Below are positions 24,702-34,521 of a stretch of DNA of 34,521 nucleotides, in pieces (the stretch's first letter is position 1; the number at the start of each line of letters is the position of its first letter). The DNA lies in contig JANBPT010000470.1 in assembly GCA_027575765.1 (NCBI GenBank), forward strand, positions 1 through 34,521. Reading direction: 5' to 3'. The notes beneath the pieces were generated by a model, which was not told the origin of the DNA, did not search any database, and saw only the letters and a list, made by a program, of their open reading frames with translations. Source of the stretch: Tieghemiomyces parasiticus. Its lineage: Eukaryota > Kickxellomycota > Dimargaritomycetes > Dimargaritales > Dimargaritaceae. The position numbers were made by a program, and so were the translations under genes.

Positions 24702-25576
24702 GGTGTTGGAAAAGAGAAAAGGTGTGCTGGGCAATGTCGGATAGCGCGGGTTGCCAGGGATCCCGGTGTGTGTGTGTGGATAGGAGGTAACGTTAGACAG
24801 AGGGGTCGGTGCTAAGGGAGAAGGGCTGATTAATAACAAAGTAGGCTGATACGGTAGCCACTGGCGTAAGGCGTAGGAGGAAATGGGATGCGCCGGGTGG
24901 TGTGGTGTGAATGAAGTCAGCTTCGGCTGTGTTGACACAGGAGGCTGTGGGTACACACCGGGAAGCCTGGACTTGTTGATTATTTGCTCCACGTCGAACC
25001 GCCAAGGGGCGAGGTCTAGCGAGAGAGCTAGCCCTCCCCCCCCCCACCGTGGGGAATTCTACCAGGTTGTGATTGGAGCTGGGCGGCAGCTACGCAAGGG
25101 TGTGGGGGCCAAGTCGCACGTTAGGAAAGTACAATTAGCTATGGCGACGAGCCTAACCCGTACGCTCTTCGTGGCCCACTCTAACTAGGCACTGGTATCG
25201 TACCATCTACGTAGGCACGCCACGTCCGTGACACGCTCAGGGGGGAAGCGGTGCAGATGCAGACACCCCCCACCCCCCACTCTTGCCTGACCATCTCAGT
25301 GGCTACTGGCCCTCGTAATAGCAGAAAGGATCCATTGGACTCATGGTGCGTAATTGCTACCATTTGGTTATAACCCCACTCTCATTATCCTACAGGTTTA
25401 GCCTACGCGTTGTGACCGCCCCCCCGTCATCCCCTGCCACTGCAGGACATCCCGTTCGTAAACAACCCCACGTGCCCTTGTACCCCTCCCCCCTATAAAC
25501 TTGGTGGTCACATTTGACTATCCCGTTGTTCTGACCTCACGCCTGCTACCGCCCGTGCACATTGCATCACGTCGCC
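24702..25576. promoter_or_regulatory. Shared divergent promoter region (RPAIN and the 25577 gene)
   Basis: The flanking genes diverge from here. A plus-strand TATAAA lies at 25494-25499, about 80 bases before the 25577 ATG. A GT repeat (about 24765-24778), a C10 tract near 25037-25046 and several C runs are present. I see no gene. Confidence 0.5.
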
Positions 25577-27115
25577 ATGCCCGAACTCCATCGCCCCATT
25601 ACTCCAGCTACCCCACAGGGTCGCTCCGTAGGCCTCGAGGGCTCCATTCACGCGCGACCGACAGGAGATGAGAGTCCCTCGGTGTCCATCGTCGGCTCTG
25701 CCCGCCGATCCCAGACCTCCATGTCTCGCCAGCGCTCAAGCCGTAAGGACCCCCACCGGCGTGACGACTGCACCCGGACCCCCACAAAGGCTGGAAGCAT
25801 CAGCATCATTGGCTCTGCCGAACTCCGCTCCCCTACCGGCCGCGGCCCCGTCGCGCCCGCTAATAACGCGGCCCTCGAACAGTCCATCTACGCCCTGCCT
25901 CCAGGCGCCAACCAGACTCCACTCTCTGAACGACCCGAATTCCGGCTGCGTTCGCCAACGGCGGCAAAGTCACAGGTGAGTAGCCAAGTTGGCGCTGTCA
26001 ATCTGGCGATCGTGGGACGAGCCACACCCTGGAAATACACCGGTGACCTTATCCAATGGTGCCGTCATGGGCTAACTGCGGCGGCATGTATTTACATTCT
26101 ACCCAACCCTCCCATTATTGAAATAGCGCTCCACACCACGGTCGGACCGCCGGCTACGGAAACCCCCTTCAGAAACTGGTGACCCTAAACCAGGCCCGCC
26201 TAAATTGGGCTCCTTCAACGAAGACCAAAGGTATGTAATTTTGGGAGGAAAGAAAGCCCACACTACCATCAGCTGCTGAGGGACAGTATTCGTTTGTTAC
26301 GTAGACTGAGACCCCATTGGTGCCGTCTCGCCACACGTCTCTCACTTAGTATGTGCCTTACCCAACCACCACTCTACGATCACAGCGCTCGGGAGCAGAA
26401 CCGTCTGCGTAAGCTCCAGGCCCAGGGAACTCGCGAATGGGACACTCTCAAGGTCCGCAGCGAAACTGCGGCGCCACCCTCAGGCACAACGACCAGCGAG
26501 AAGTCGGTTTCAAGGCAGGCCGCCGCTGCCGAGCCACCCTCGCCGCGATCGCCCGTTCCGCGGAGAGTATCGGCCGAGCTTAAACCCTCAACCTCACACC
26601 CACTCACTTCCGCTGTCCCTGTTACACCCGCCCAGGTTGAGGCCAACCCTACACTCGCAGCTGTTCACTTGAAGTCAGCGCCTGAGTCGACCAAGTCTTT
26701 AGCTTCCACGCCGGTGGCAGAATCTAATCTCGCTTCATCCTCCGCAGCAGTGGGCGGGGTAACCGCGGACCAACCGACCGCGTTTCTACAGAAGCCTGCC
26801 GTTGACCTTGCCCTTACCCGCCTACCTAAGCTGACCGAATCCGTCCACGCTCGCCCACCAGCCATTTCGGGCCCCAGCTCTGCTAAATCACCCACCACTA
26901 CCCGGCGTCCACCTACAGACCGTAAAGCCCCTGCCTACCGCCCACCCGGCGTCCGAGCCCAGGCCAAAGCCAAGGCTATTACATCGGCGAAACCCGTACC
27001 GGATGCCACAGTAGCCCCTCCATCCTCTACCCCATCCAAGTCCGTGGTGGAGGACCTCGCTGCCATGATCAAGTCAGACGCCCATATCAACTGGGACGAA
27101 GACGAGGATTTCTGA
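25577..27115 (+). CDS. Uncharacterised disordered protein with acidic C-terminal tail
   Basis: Three exons: 25577-25975, 26127-26230 and 26350-27115, phase-matched (0/0, then 2/1), 422 residues. I do not recognise the family. The start is ATG with gccATGc context after a TATA box. Exon 1 is Ser/Pro/Arg-rich with short repeats: SVSIVGSA (35-42) and SISIIGSA (74-81), LEGSIHARPTG (20-30) and LEQSIYALPPG (100-110). Exon 3 opens with a helical charged segment, AREQNRLRKLQAQGTREWD, the best candidate for a conserved domain, then continues as Ala/Pro/Ser-rich disorder ending in INWDEDEDF. The exon 3 acceptor is uncertain: AG sites at 26304, 26310, 26349 and 26385 all preserve phase. 26349 is chosen for its pyrimidine tract. 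A regulatory or adaptor protein is possible, but no function is claimed. Confidence 0.75.
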
Positions 27116-27117
27116 TG

Positions 27118-27190
27118 ACCCCCCCCCAATCACTGCCTGTTTTCGTCCGTTGCGATGCGTCCTCGCTATGAGCAGTTGTTGGGGGGGGGG
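27118..27190 (+). other. C-run/G-run inverted repeat just after a stop codon
   Basis: C9 followed by AA (27119-27129) can pair with TT followed by G10 (27179-27190), a stem of about 11 base pairs with a loop of about 49 bases. It starts three bases after the stop of the preceding gene, so it would lie in its 3' UTR. Confidence 0.5.
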
Positions 27191-27569
27191 TTTCGCCCTT
27201 CTGCGCGAATTTTCGCTGGGGGTGCCTCTCTTCTAGCTCTTCACTTACGTATTTGTTACTGAGTTAGCTTTACGTTGGTCTTGTGCTGTATCACAACCTT
27301 AGCCGGATAATTGGCCTTATACGCACTGTATTTTACTTGCCCTTCCTTCTGTTTCTTTACTTTTTTGTTTCAAACCGTACATAAACGACACTCAACTTGG
27401 CTTCCCACATGCTAGCCGTCGCCCTACGGCAAAATGATGTTGCCAAGTGTACATTGAGTATTTAAATATTTCTTACCTCAATGAAAAGTGTATTCTAAAT
27501 TAAGGCCATCCCCTTGAGTAGTTTGGCCTTTCCTTTCAATCCATTCTACTAAAATGACTTCGATAACCT

Positions 27570-27823
27570 CTAGGCTAAACCCTCAAACGTCCGGATCATC
27601 AGGCGGTCACCGCGGTCTCCAGCGGGAAGTGCTTGGCAACACACAGCCTCCATCTGGTATCCCCAAATACTAGTCGCCGCAAATTCGGTCAGCGTCAGCG
27701 GGTAGAGCCGGTAGACATCTTATAATCAAGGCAGAAATGTAGGCCATTGTGGCCGCCAAAGACTTCTCAGTCCCATTACCGTAACGAGGGCGCCCTGAGA
27801 AACGTGTCAGACTTACCCGACAT
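27570..27823 (-). CDS. Putative two-exon small protein (51 residues)
   Basis: A 7-base initiator exon (27823-27817, ATGTCGG) precedes a consensus gtaagt donor. A 98-base intron ends in attataag, and the second exon (27718-27570) runs to TAG. The phases join exactly and give MSDVYRLYPLTLTEFAATSI, then a Cys/Gly-containing stretch ending FEGLA. The second exon alone has convincing coding texture. I do not recognise it. It could be a real small protein, the last exon of a larger gene with different upstream exons, or a remnant. Confidence 0.3.
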
Positions 27824-27829
27824 TGCTAT

Positions 27830-30494
27830 TCAGGTTTGGACCACTGGTTTATGCCCACGTTACTCGTAGCGATTAGTGAGGGGTGCAGTGCCCTAAGGCT
27901 TGGTACCCTGATAGGCTAGCTCGTGCCCCCCCCCCCACTGAAGAGATCAGTCGACAGATGATGGGTACTCCGCTGCCCCGGCAGTCCTAGGTTGATACCG
28001 AGCCCTTTGAGAAATGTCATGGCCGGCGGCTGGCTGTAGCCGGGGAGTCACAATTGGGAAAGCGAGTCACGTTACTCATGTGTAGTGCCTTATCAGTCGA
28101 TTGTCATTGGCCGTTGGCCAAGTCCGACGGCGACCCAGCCGATGAACAAGTCTGGTGGTGGCGGGGTTGGTCGCTGCTGAGGTGCATGGGGCCCTTAAGA
28201 TTACAAGTGGCCTGTGTTCTCAGGCGGTAGCGGAGATCGGTAGCCGCGGCGCTAGGGAAAGTATGCCCGGCCCTGGTCAGCACCCTGGCGGTTAGTTAGG
28301 GTACCGCCAACACCGGGATCTGAGCTGTACCCGCCTCCAGGCCATTGGTGCTGACTGATAAGCTGTCCAACTGAAGGGATGCTATGAGGATAACTGTAGA
28401 TCGTGTAGAAATGGGCTAGCCATTTGTGCACTGTGCCATGACAAGGGCCAGTAGCGCCCGGTGCCCCGGTTTGGTCTGAACCAACGTACTTTCGCTTACC
28501 ATCTCAGGAATGGCAATGGAAACTGAGGACCCAAGTCACCTTTCCACTAATCTAGACAGGGTGTGGATTGGGGGTTGGGGGGTGTAGAAATAATGGCGGA
28601 CAACCACAAGTATGCTGGGTTGTGTCGGTATAAGTTCGAATGAAAATGGGCTACATCATTCAATGTGCCGTAGTCAACCTTGCCGGGTATTGAATATATG
28701 GCCATGTTCTAGCACCGCCAGTGTCGCCTGACTCCAACGTTTAGAACAGTTGGTAAAAGATGACTAAGCGGTACCTACCCGCTGGATGCGAATATGACCT
28801 ACACTGGACCACCAGCTCTACCCAACACTATTCAGTGGTACCCACAGTTGTGTTGAATATGAGTGTTTTTAAGTGAATATGAGGGGTGGAAGGCAGAACA
28901 TGATGTGAAGATGGAGCATAAAAAAGATGGGGATCGACCCACGAGAATATGAGTACGGTAACAAATCCGTATGCGAGGGAAGAGAGAGAGTTGACATGGT
29001 CAAGAGCGAGAGCCTTCCTTATACTCGTGCAGGTTATTGTAGATTCTTGGTTCACTACTTGGCCGTCGGTGAAGGAGTGGGCGTTGCAAGTACAGAAATG
29101 GCTGGGCTTTCCCTACCAACACCACACAGAATCATACTCTGATGCTTCCGACTTCACTCACGCTACTTTTGACCTAGGGCCTGTGACCAATATCCCATAG
29201 GAGAAAGGCTCTACCAGGCAGATGCTTTCCTGGTAATAGCACGCAGTGTTTCACTAATAACCAGCGTGTAAGGCCCGATCATCGCCGAAATGCCCACCAC
29301 TGGTTCATTTTCTTTGGCACCCAGTCCCTTCAGATCCGAAGCAATAGATACGGGCAAATAACAAAGGTACACCATTATCTCCACGACAAGCATGGCTTGA
29401 GGCCCCAGGTATCGGTGCCGTAGATGAAAGGCAAGAGAGGCTTAGGCGAAGGACCGCACGGTATAGATAACTGCGGAATCGGACCGTTCCACACGTTGCA
29501 GCAAATCATTTTATTATCTTTCCACCACTCCACGGTATTCGCTTCTGAAGATCTATCCCTCACAACTGCCCAAATATACCAACCGTGAAGCGTGGGTCCT
29601 TATGTACCATTATAATTCCACGAACAACAAGGCAGCTAATGTATAGTTATAAACCAGCTATCAAACTGGATTATACAGGGCCCTTGCCTCACCACCATCA
29701 ACGAGTAACCAGCTCGCTATAGTACGGGGAGCCACCTCCTTGAAGATGACCCCTGATTTAGCCGCCTGCCATAGAGCGGTGGTTGACTATACAGGCGGGG
29801 GTATAGTCCTGGGACTATAAGAAAAAAAACCCTAGACAGACAGCTGAGCGGCTGGTCCATACCTTCCGCACTTCTACGATCATGAGTCATGTCCTGCACG
29901 GGGGCCTGGGGTTTGGCAGATACCTCAACTGCTAGGCCCCCCACGCCCTTATCTAAAACCCGTGCTACCAGCAGGTACATTTTTCCACCAACTTCCTGAA
30001 AATATTTGATGGGGGCCAGTGACTACCCGCCAGACTCCATTGTCAATGGTGGCAGGACTCGGGGGTAGACCTTCCACCCGCCTGCCGGCTCTAATCGCCT
30101 GGGGTGGTTCCCTAAGGCTAGACCTGTCCGAACCCAGAGCCGCCAGGGCCATGCTATAGCCACCACAATGTTGGCAGCTTTCTTTATGATTATTATCCGA
30201 CGTGAGTAATTTCTCCTGAGGGTCAGCTCCCCCCTGTTGTCAAGGTCTCCCCTGGTCAAAACGTAGGGTGTGGGGTAAGGTCCATGTCTCAGGCTCTGTC
30301 GCAGAATTGTCAAAGTTAGGCCCAGCATCCGCCCGTGGCTCTATCACAATGATGCACCACCACATCGCGCCTCAGCCACCTACGTTGACATTACCGGCTC
30401 CAGGGATAACTCTCTTCCATCCCCTCCAAACGGTCTTCTTGATCTAGCCCATCACACTACCAGGCTGTTTAGAAATGTGAAGCAGTGGCTAAAT
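27830..30494. other. Region with scattered coding-like segments, no gene assembled
   Basis: From 27830 to 28820 I see only non-coding texture with a C12 run near 27926-27937. The plus strand at 28949-29200 carries an open frame containing LTWSRARAFLILVQV. The minus strand carries segments at 29551-29378 (VEWWKDNKMICC), 29393-29211 (SDLKGLGAKENEPVVG to ISETLRAITRK) and 29995-29863 (EVGGKMYLLVARVLDKG, flanked by ttttcag and gtatgg). Some borders look like splice sites, but the implied introns are too short or the phases conflict. It may be a degraded gene or an intron-rich gene I could not resolve. Confidence 0.3.
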
Positions 30495-33400
30495 AATAGG
30501 CTATTCGCCACACTGAATGTGAACTTCGACACCTGGCAATCGGAGTATGGCAAGCTCCAGCCAAGAAACTTCTGATCCAGCTTAGACAGCTGGCTAGGCC
30601 GAGACTGCCGAGCGGTACTAAGTGGTGGATTTAGTCGTCAATAGACATGAGTTGGCTTTGAAGAGCTCCAACCTTTGTGGCGAATCGGTATATCGGCTTT
30701 TAACCTCTGCCTTCTCGCCAATCGCCCCTCCTTCGGGCTGCACGCCCTTTGTGATGGAGGGGAGTACACCTAAAATACCGAGAGAAAGTCGTCTAATCTC
30801 AACATCATTCCGGAGACATCTCAGTCGCAGCGATCGACTGAATGGGTGCAACAAGCGGTTAAAGCGTGAGCAGCTCACAGAGGCGAATATAAAATCGATA
30901 GATGTGGACGTACTGGTAAGGATATACTAGAAAGTCTGGGGGTAATCAATGGGCACCTCACACTACTTAACAACCCCGCTTCCCCTTGCTGCGGGCGAGT
31001 CATATATTGACCGTTCCTTTAATCACTTGGGGTCCGACCCCACCCACTAACGCCCTTATTAACTAGCCTGCCCCGCAACCCCCACTCACTCACTACTACC
31101 CTACAGCCGCCCATCTCGGTAGGGCCCCTACTCGACTGGCCTTTAGGACGGCCATTTTCTCAACTGGGAGCTTTTTCTATTATCGTATATGCAATGAATG
31201 TATACCGGCCTAATCAGCCAGAAATAATTATTGCGGCACTTCGACGACGGTAAATAAGCGTTCATTCATTCTCCGATTCAATCCATATGAAATATACCGA
31301 CTCGCCGGTATGCCTTTTGGCACCACGTTGACTCTAATTCATTGCCGTGTAGGCGATATAAAGCACAGCTGACTAGGGGGATGCGAAAGGATTACCAGGA
31401 CGGTGGTGAATATTTCACGCAGGGGTAAATTTTCATGAATGCAGGTTAGATCCAGGTGAGCAATTCACTTGCTCTTCAGGTCCGTCAAAGCAAGCGCACG
31501 ATCGGTCAAAATTGTCACCGCATTGGAGTGCTGGGTATTGGTGTGGGCCTCTCCCACTGAAATAGATGTATAAAAGGCCAGGCATATCATGGTCCAGAGT
31601 ACCTCTCCTCTGAGGCCTATCACTGTGCAAGTCTGGTCTATATGCGGATTCCCAATCCACAATTATATATTCGCCATTTTGTTAGTTAGCACCATAATCA
31701 TTCCTACCATTATAGTCATACCTGTCGACCCCATACCGACCCGCTCGCCACCAGCCTTTTGCAACCATGCTGACTGTCGTCGACCCTAAGCGTCCGGCTC
31801 CTACCCGCAATGCGGATAGCCTTCCCCTGACTACTGCCGTTCCCCTTCTCAAGCCCGTTCACCCTGAGCCGGGTTACGGCCAGGTTTCGGCGGAGACTCC
31901 CCTGTCAACCAACCTCCACTCCGACAGACTCTGTAAGGTGGCCTGGGGCATCCTCCTGTCCCGCTACACCGGTGCTAAACAGGTTGCTTTCGGCCATGTC
32001 CAGGCCCCGTCGCCACAACTGGACCCTAAACTCGCGGCCAACAGTCTCACCGTATGTGGCCTGCACCTTGACCCCAGTGTCAAGCTTGCCTCGGCCCTCG
32101 GACATCCGACCTCTTCTTCCGATCACCCTTTGCATCATCAGGAGTGGCCGGTACAGGCTAGCGACCAGGGCCAACTCAACACCGTCGTAGTTAGCTACGC
32201 CAACCTTTCGTCTACTCAGTCTCGGGAGCGCAACCCATCGGGCCTCGACCCCAGCCACAAGTCTAGTGTCAGCGTCGAACAGGCTTCCCTTACTATGTTG
32301 GCGACGATGACTCGGGCCGTCCTCGTCATCTCCTGGCAGGTGGTCACGGGTAGTCTAGAGGTCCGTCTGGCCTTCGACCGGTCCCAGGTGGCCGAGGCAG
32401 CGGTGCAGGAACTCGGACGCCAATTCAGTATCGTGGTCCATGCATTGGCCGAGGCGATGGTGCATCCCAAACAGCTCGCACACTTAACCATTGTCGATGT
32501 GGCCTGGGTAGATGAGATTGAGCGCCAGCGCCTCCTGCAGTTCGCCGGCACCATCAGTCACCCTGATGCAGTCAATACCCCTGTCCACCTCCTGGTCGGT
32601 GAATGGGCGAGTAGGACCCCTGACGGTATCGCTCTTGACCAGGAGGGCCGCACCGTCACCTACGCCGAGTTTGACCGGATGACCTCCGCCCTGGCCCAGA
32701 TGCTTATCCGCGACCATGGAGCCCGGCCTGAGGTTCGTATCGCCCTCCTCCTGTCCAAGTCCATCGAGTTTGTAATAGCCCTGTTTGCCGTGCTCAAGTC
32801 CGGCGCCGCCTACGTTCCCATTGACCCGGAGTACCCCGAAGAGCGTATCCGCTACATTATCGAAAACAGTGGAGCGACGACGGTCTTGGTAGGCTACGAA
32901 ACCCAGGGCCGTCTGGGTAACCTCAATTGCCCCAAACTGCTGGTTAGTAATGTGGCCGAGGCTCTACCGAGCACCGTAGACAACGCTTGTCCGTTCGTTG
33001 CTCACCACTCTGAATCTACGGATCTGGCCTATATCGTATACACATCGGGCACTACCGGCCAGCCCAAAGGTGTCATGGTTGAGCACGGCAGTATAGCTTC
33101 CTTCACCGTCGATCCTACATTCAATGACTTCTATGGGCCGGGTCAGCGAGACCTCTTGGTCATGTCCATCGGATTCGATGGTATTTTATGGTCCGCTATG
33201 AAAACCCTATGCAACGGTGGAACGCTGGTGCTCCCTGGTCCAGACCTGCTTGGCGACTTCGCAGGTGTCCATACTGCTAGTGTCACGCCGTCATTTCTAG
33301 CCAAGCTGCGTCCTGAGCAGTTCCCACTGCTCCGTGGAATCATCTGCGGTGGAGAGCCCTGCAACCAAAGCCTGGTTAACTCCTGGAGTTCACACTGTGG

Positions 33401-33541
33401 CCTCGTCAATGGCTATGGTCCCACCGAAACAACCGTGATCAGCCTCACCTCCGTCCCTAGCATAGGCGACATGATTACCGTAGGCCGGCCCTTGCGCAAC
33501 GTCCTGGCCTATATTGTCGACGACGACCTGCACTTGGTCCC
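30495..33541. repeat. Right arm of the large inverted repeat (partner 1-3085)
   Basis: This is the reverse-complement partner of the left arm. The distal non-coding part (30495-31560) is recognisably but imperfectly similar. The NRPS leader (31569-31766) is identical and the NRPS N-terminus is nearly identical. From about 32815 onward, inside the adenylation domain, similarity falls sharply. Base 33541 is where the left arm meets the window edge, not a true end. Confidence 0.9.
31569..31766 (+). promoter_or_regulatory. Promoter and 5' leader of the right NRPS gene
   Basis: TATAAAA lies at 31569-31575, followed by a leader of about 190 bases with a CCAAT word near 31652 and a second TATATAT stretch near 31664-31671. 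An ATG at 31589 opens a 66-codon frame (to 31789) that overlaps the NRPS start in another frame. The same frame is conserved exactly in the left copy, as expected from the identical DNA. Whether it is transcribed depends on the exact start site. Confidence 0.6.
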
Positions 33542-34521
33542 AGTGGGTACACCCGGTCAGCTCCTCATCGGCGGTTTGGGTGTGGCTCGTGGCTACTGCA
33601 ACCTACCCGAACTAACCGCCCAGAGGTTCATCCCCAACCCGTTTGGTCCCGGCCTCGTGTACCTGACGGGCGACCGGGCCCGTTGGTTGTCCAACGGTCA
33701 TGTCGGTCTGTTGGGCCGCATAGATCATCAGGTTAAGCTTCGCGGGTATCGTATCGAACTTGAGGAGATCGAGACCTCCGCCACCAGTTTTCCTACCGTT
33801 CGGCTCGCCGCGGCGGCGGTGCGGAATGATCGCCTGGTCCTGTTCGTGGAGCCACATTCAGTGGATATCTCGGCCCTTCTCGACCACCTTCGTAACCGCC
33901 TGGCTAAGTTCATGGTACCCGATAACGTTGCCCCAGTGACTCAACTCCCACTGACTACCAATGGCAAGGTCGACCGTAGGGCCCTGCCAGACCTCACTGC
34001 GCCCATTACAGCGGCATTACCAGTTGATTCCAGCAACTTCACTGGACTTGAACTCCGTCTGCGCGAGGCCTGGGGCCACGTCCTATCACTATCAGCCGAG
34101 CGCATTGGGGCCACTGACGACTTCTTCCGTATCGGTGGCGACTCTATCTCAGCAATCCTGCTTGTATCCAAATGTCAACAGTTGGGGTTGAGAATCACTG
34201 TGCCGCTTATCTACAAATACCGTCAGCTCCGCGCCTTGGCCGTCCAACTGACGCCACTGGCCAAGGCCGCAGCCGAGGCAAATCAGCGTCAAGTGCAAGG
34301 CCCGGTCGAGCTGACCCCTATTCAGCACCAGTTCTTTAGCCAACCGCTCCGCAACCCGCACCACTTCAACCAGTCCTTCACCCTGCGTGTGGATCCGTCG
34401 GTTACCCTCGGGCAGATTGGCCACGCTCTAGTCCAACTAGCCAGCCACCATGACATCCTGCGTGCTCGGTTCAGGCTGAATGAGGTGGGTGCGTGGGAGC
34501 AGTACATCCCAACTACCGAGG
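31767..34521 (+). CDS. Nonribosomal peptide synthetase, first module (right copy; continues beyond the window)
   Basis: Open and unspliced from the ATG at 31767 to the window end (918 codons). Order: truncated condensation remnant (1 to about 270), adenylation domain with YTSGTTGQPKG (about 423), GYGPTETT (about 548), YLTGDRARW (about 631), GRIDHQVKLRGYR (about 650) and NGKVDRRALP (about 731), then a carrier domain with the phosphopantetheine serine in DDFFRIGGDSISA (about 784-796). The last ~70 residues open a further condensation-superfamily domain (ELTPIQHQFFSQ then HHFNQSF near 847), most like an epimerization domain, which would give a D-residue. Pocket residues read D-G-W-V-I-G-G-V-I, differing from the left copy at several sites; I cannot name a substrate. 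The starter position and lack of an intact first condensation domain suggest an initiation module. Confidence 0.95.
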   Translation, partial: MLTVVDPKRPAPTRNADSLPLTTAVPLLKPVHPEPGYGQVSAETPLSTNLHSDRLCKVAWGILLSRYTGAKQVAFGHVQAPSPQLDPKLAANSLTVCGLHLDPSVKLASALGHPTSSSDHPLHHQEWPVQASDQGQLNTVVVSYANLSSTQSRERNPSGLDPSHKSSVSVEQASLTMLATMTRAVLVISWQVVTGSLEVRLAFDRSQVAEAAVQELGRQFSIVVHALAEAMVHPKQLAHLTIVDVAWVDEIERQRLLQFAGTISHPDAVNTPVHLLVGEWASRTPDGIALDQEGRTVTYAEFDRMTSALAQMLIRDHGARPEVRIALLLSKSIEFVIALFAVLKSGAAYVPIDPEYPEERIRYIIENSGATTVLVGYETQGRLGNLNCPKLLVSNVAEALPSTVDNACPFVAHHSESTDLAYIVYTSGTTGQPKGVMVEHGSIASFTVDPTFNDFYGPGQRDLLVMSIGFDGILWSAMKTLCNGGTLVLPGPDLLGDFAGVHTASVTPSFLAKLRPEQFPLLRGIICGGEPCNQSLVNSWSSHCGLVNGYGPTETTVISLTSVPSIGDMITVGRPLRNVLAYIVDDDLHLVPVGTPGQLLIGGLGVARGYCNLPELTAQRFIPNPFGPGLVYLTGDRARWLSNGHVGLLGRIDHQVKLRGYRIELEEIETSATSFPTVRLAAAAVRNDRLVLFVEPHSVDISALLDHLRNRLAKFMVPDNVAPVTQLPLTTNGKVDRRALPDLTAPITAALPVDSSNFTGLELRLREAWGHVLSLSAERIGATDDFFRIGGDSISAILLVSKCQQLGLRITVPLIYKYRQLRALAVQLTPLAKAAAEANQRQVQGPVELTPIQHQFFSQPLRNPHHFNQSFTLRVDPSVTLGQIGHALVQLASHHDILRARFRLNEVGAWEQYIPTTE

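Noticed and set aside
24702..24992. N-terminal extension of RPAIN
   Set aside because: It is open only from a GTG codon, and the extension is Pro/Thr-rich with promoter-like repeats. The first ATG is at 24701.
30618..30930. Frames conserved in both repeat arms (also 2661-2976)
   Set aside because: Conservation is explained by the duplication. Both strands are open in both copies and the right and left versions carry indels without any recognised motif.

Overview
This window is eukaryotic nuclear DNA, almost certainly fungal. Genes are split by short GT-AG introns (about 98-257 bases in the best models). The gene set includes a Cdc10-type septin, a Csm1/Pcs1 monopolin-like protein, an ER DnaJ protein ending in HDEL, a Cgi121-type KEOPS subunit, a bifunctional PFK-2/FBPase-2, an RPA-interacting protein and a secreted protein with a CBM19-like chitin-binding module. 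An early-diverging fungus (Zoopagomycota, for example Dimargaritales) is my guess from overall character. It is inference and cannot be settled from this window.

Layout. The two ends carry the 5' parts of two nonribosomal peptide synthetase (NRPS) genes. The left one is on the minus strand (1-1773) and the right one on the plus strand (31767-34521), and each runs out of the window. They sit on the arms of a large inverted repeat: 1 to about 3085 matches, in reverse complement, about 30495 to 33541. The arms share the promoter, the truncated N-terminal condensation remnant and the front of the adenylation domain, then the adenylation cores diverge sharply. Between the arms lie about 27 kb of mostly housekeeping genes: PFKFB (4947-7542, minus, 4 exons), CGI121 (11400-12727, plus, 5 exons), CSM1/PCS1 (13588-16465, plus, 3 exons), a secreted Ser/Thr-rich CBM19-like protein (17413-18417, plus), SCJ1 (19327-20526, plus), CDC10-type septin (21016-22699, minus, 5 exons), RPAIN (23790-24701, minus) and an unrecognised disordered protein (25577-27115, plus, 3 exons).

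Less certain genes are proposed from matched splice phases: about 10495-11031 (plus, 3' end of a gene), 3268-3608 (minus, 3' exons of a small gene) and 27570-27823 (minus, 51 codons). The 28.8-30.2 kb stretch has coding-like segments that I could not assemble. The long intergenic stretches (7.5-10.4 kb and 27.1-30.5 kb) look mostly non-coding and are rich in C and G homopolymers.

How the parts relate. The central genes act in unrelated core functions: glycolytic control, tRNA t6A modification, chromosome segregation, ER folding, cytokinesis and RPA handling. They do not look like a biosynthetic cluster. The NRPS pair is the accessory component. It looks like a duplicated synthetase whose front end stayed nearly identical while the substrate-choosing core changed.
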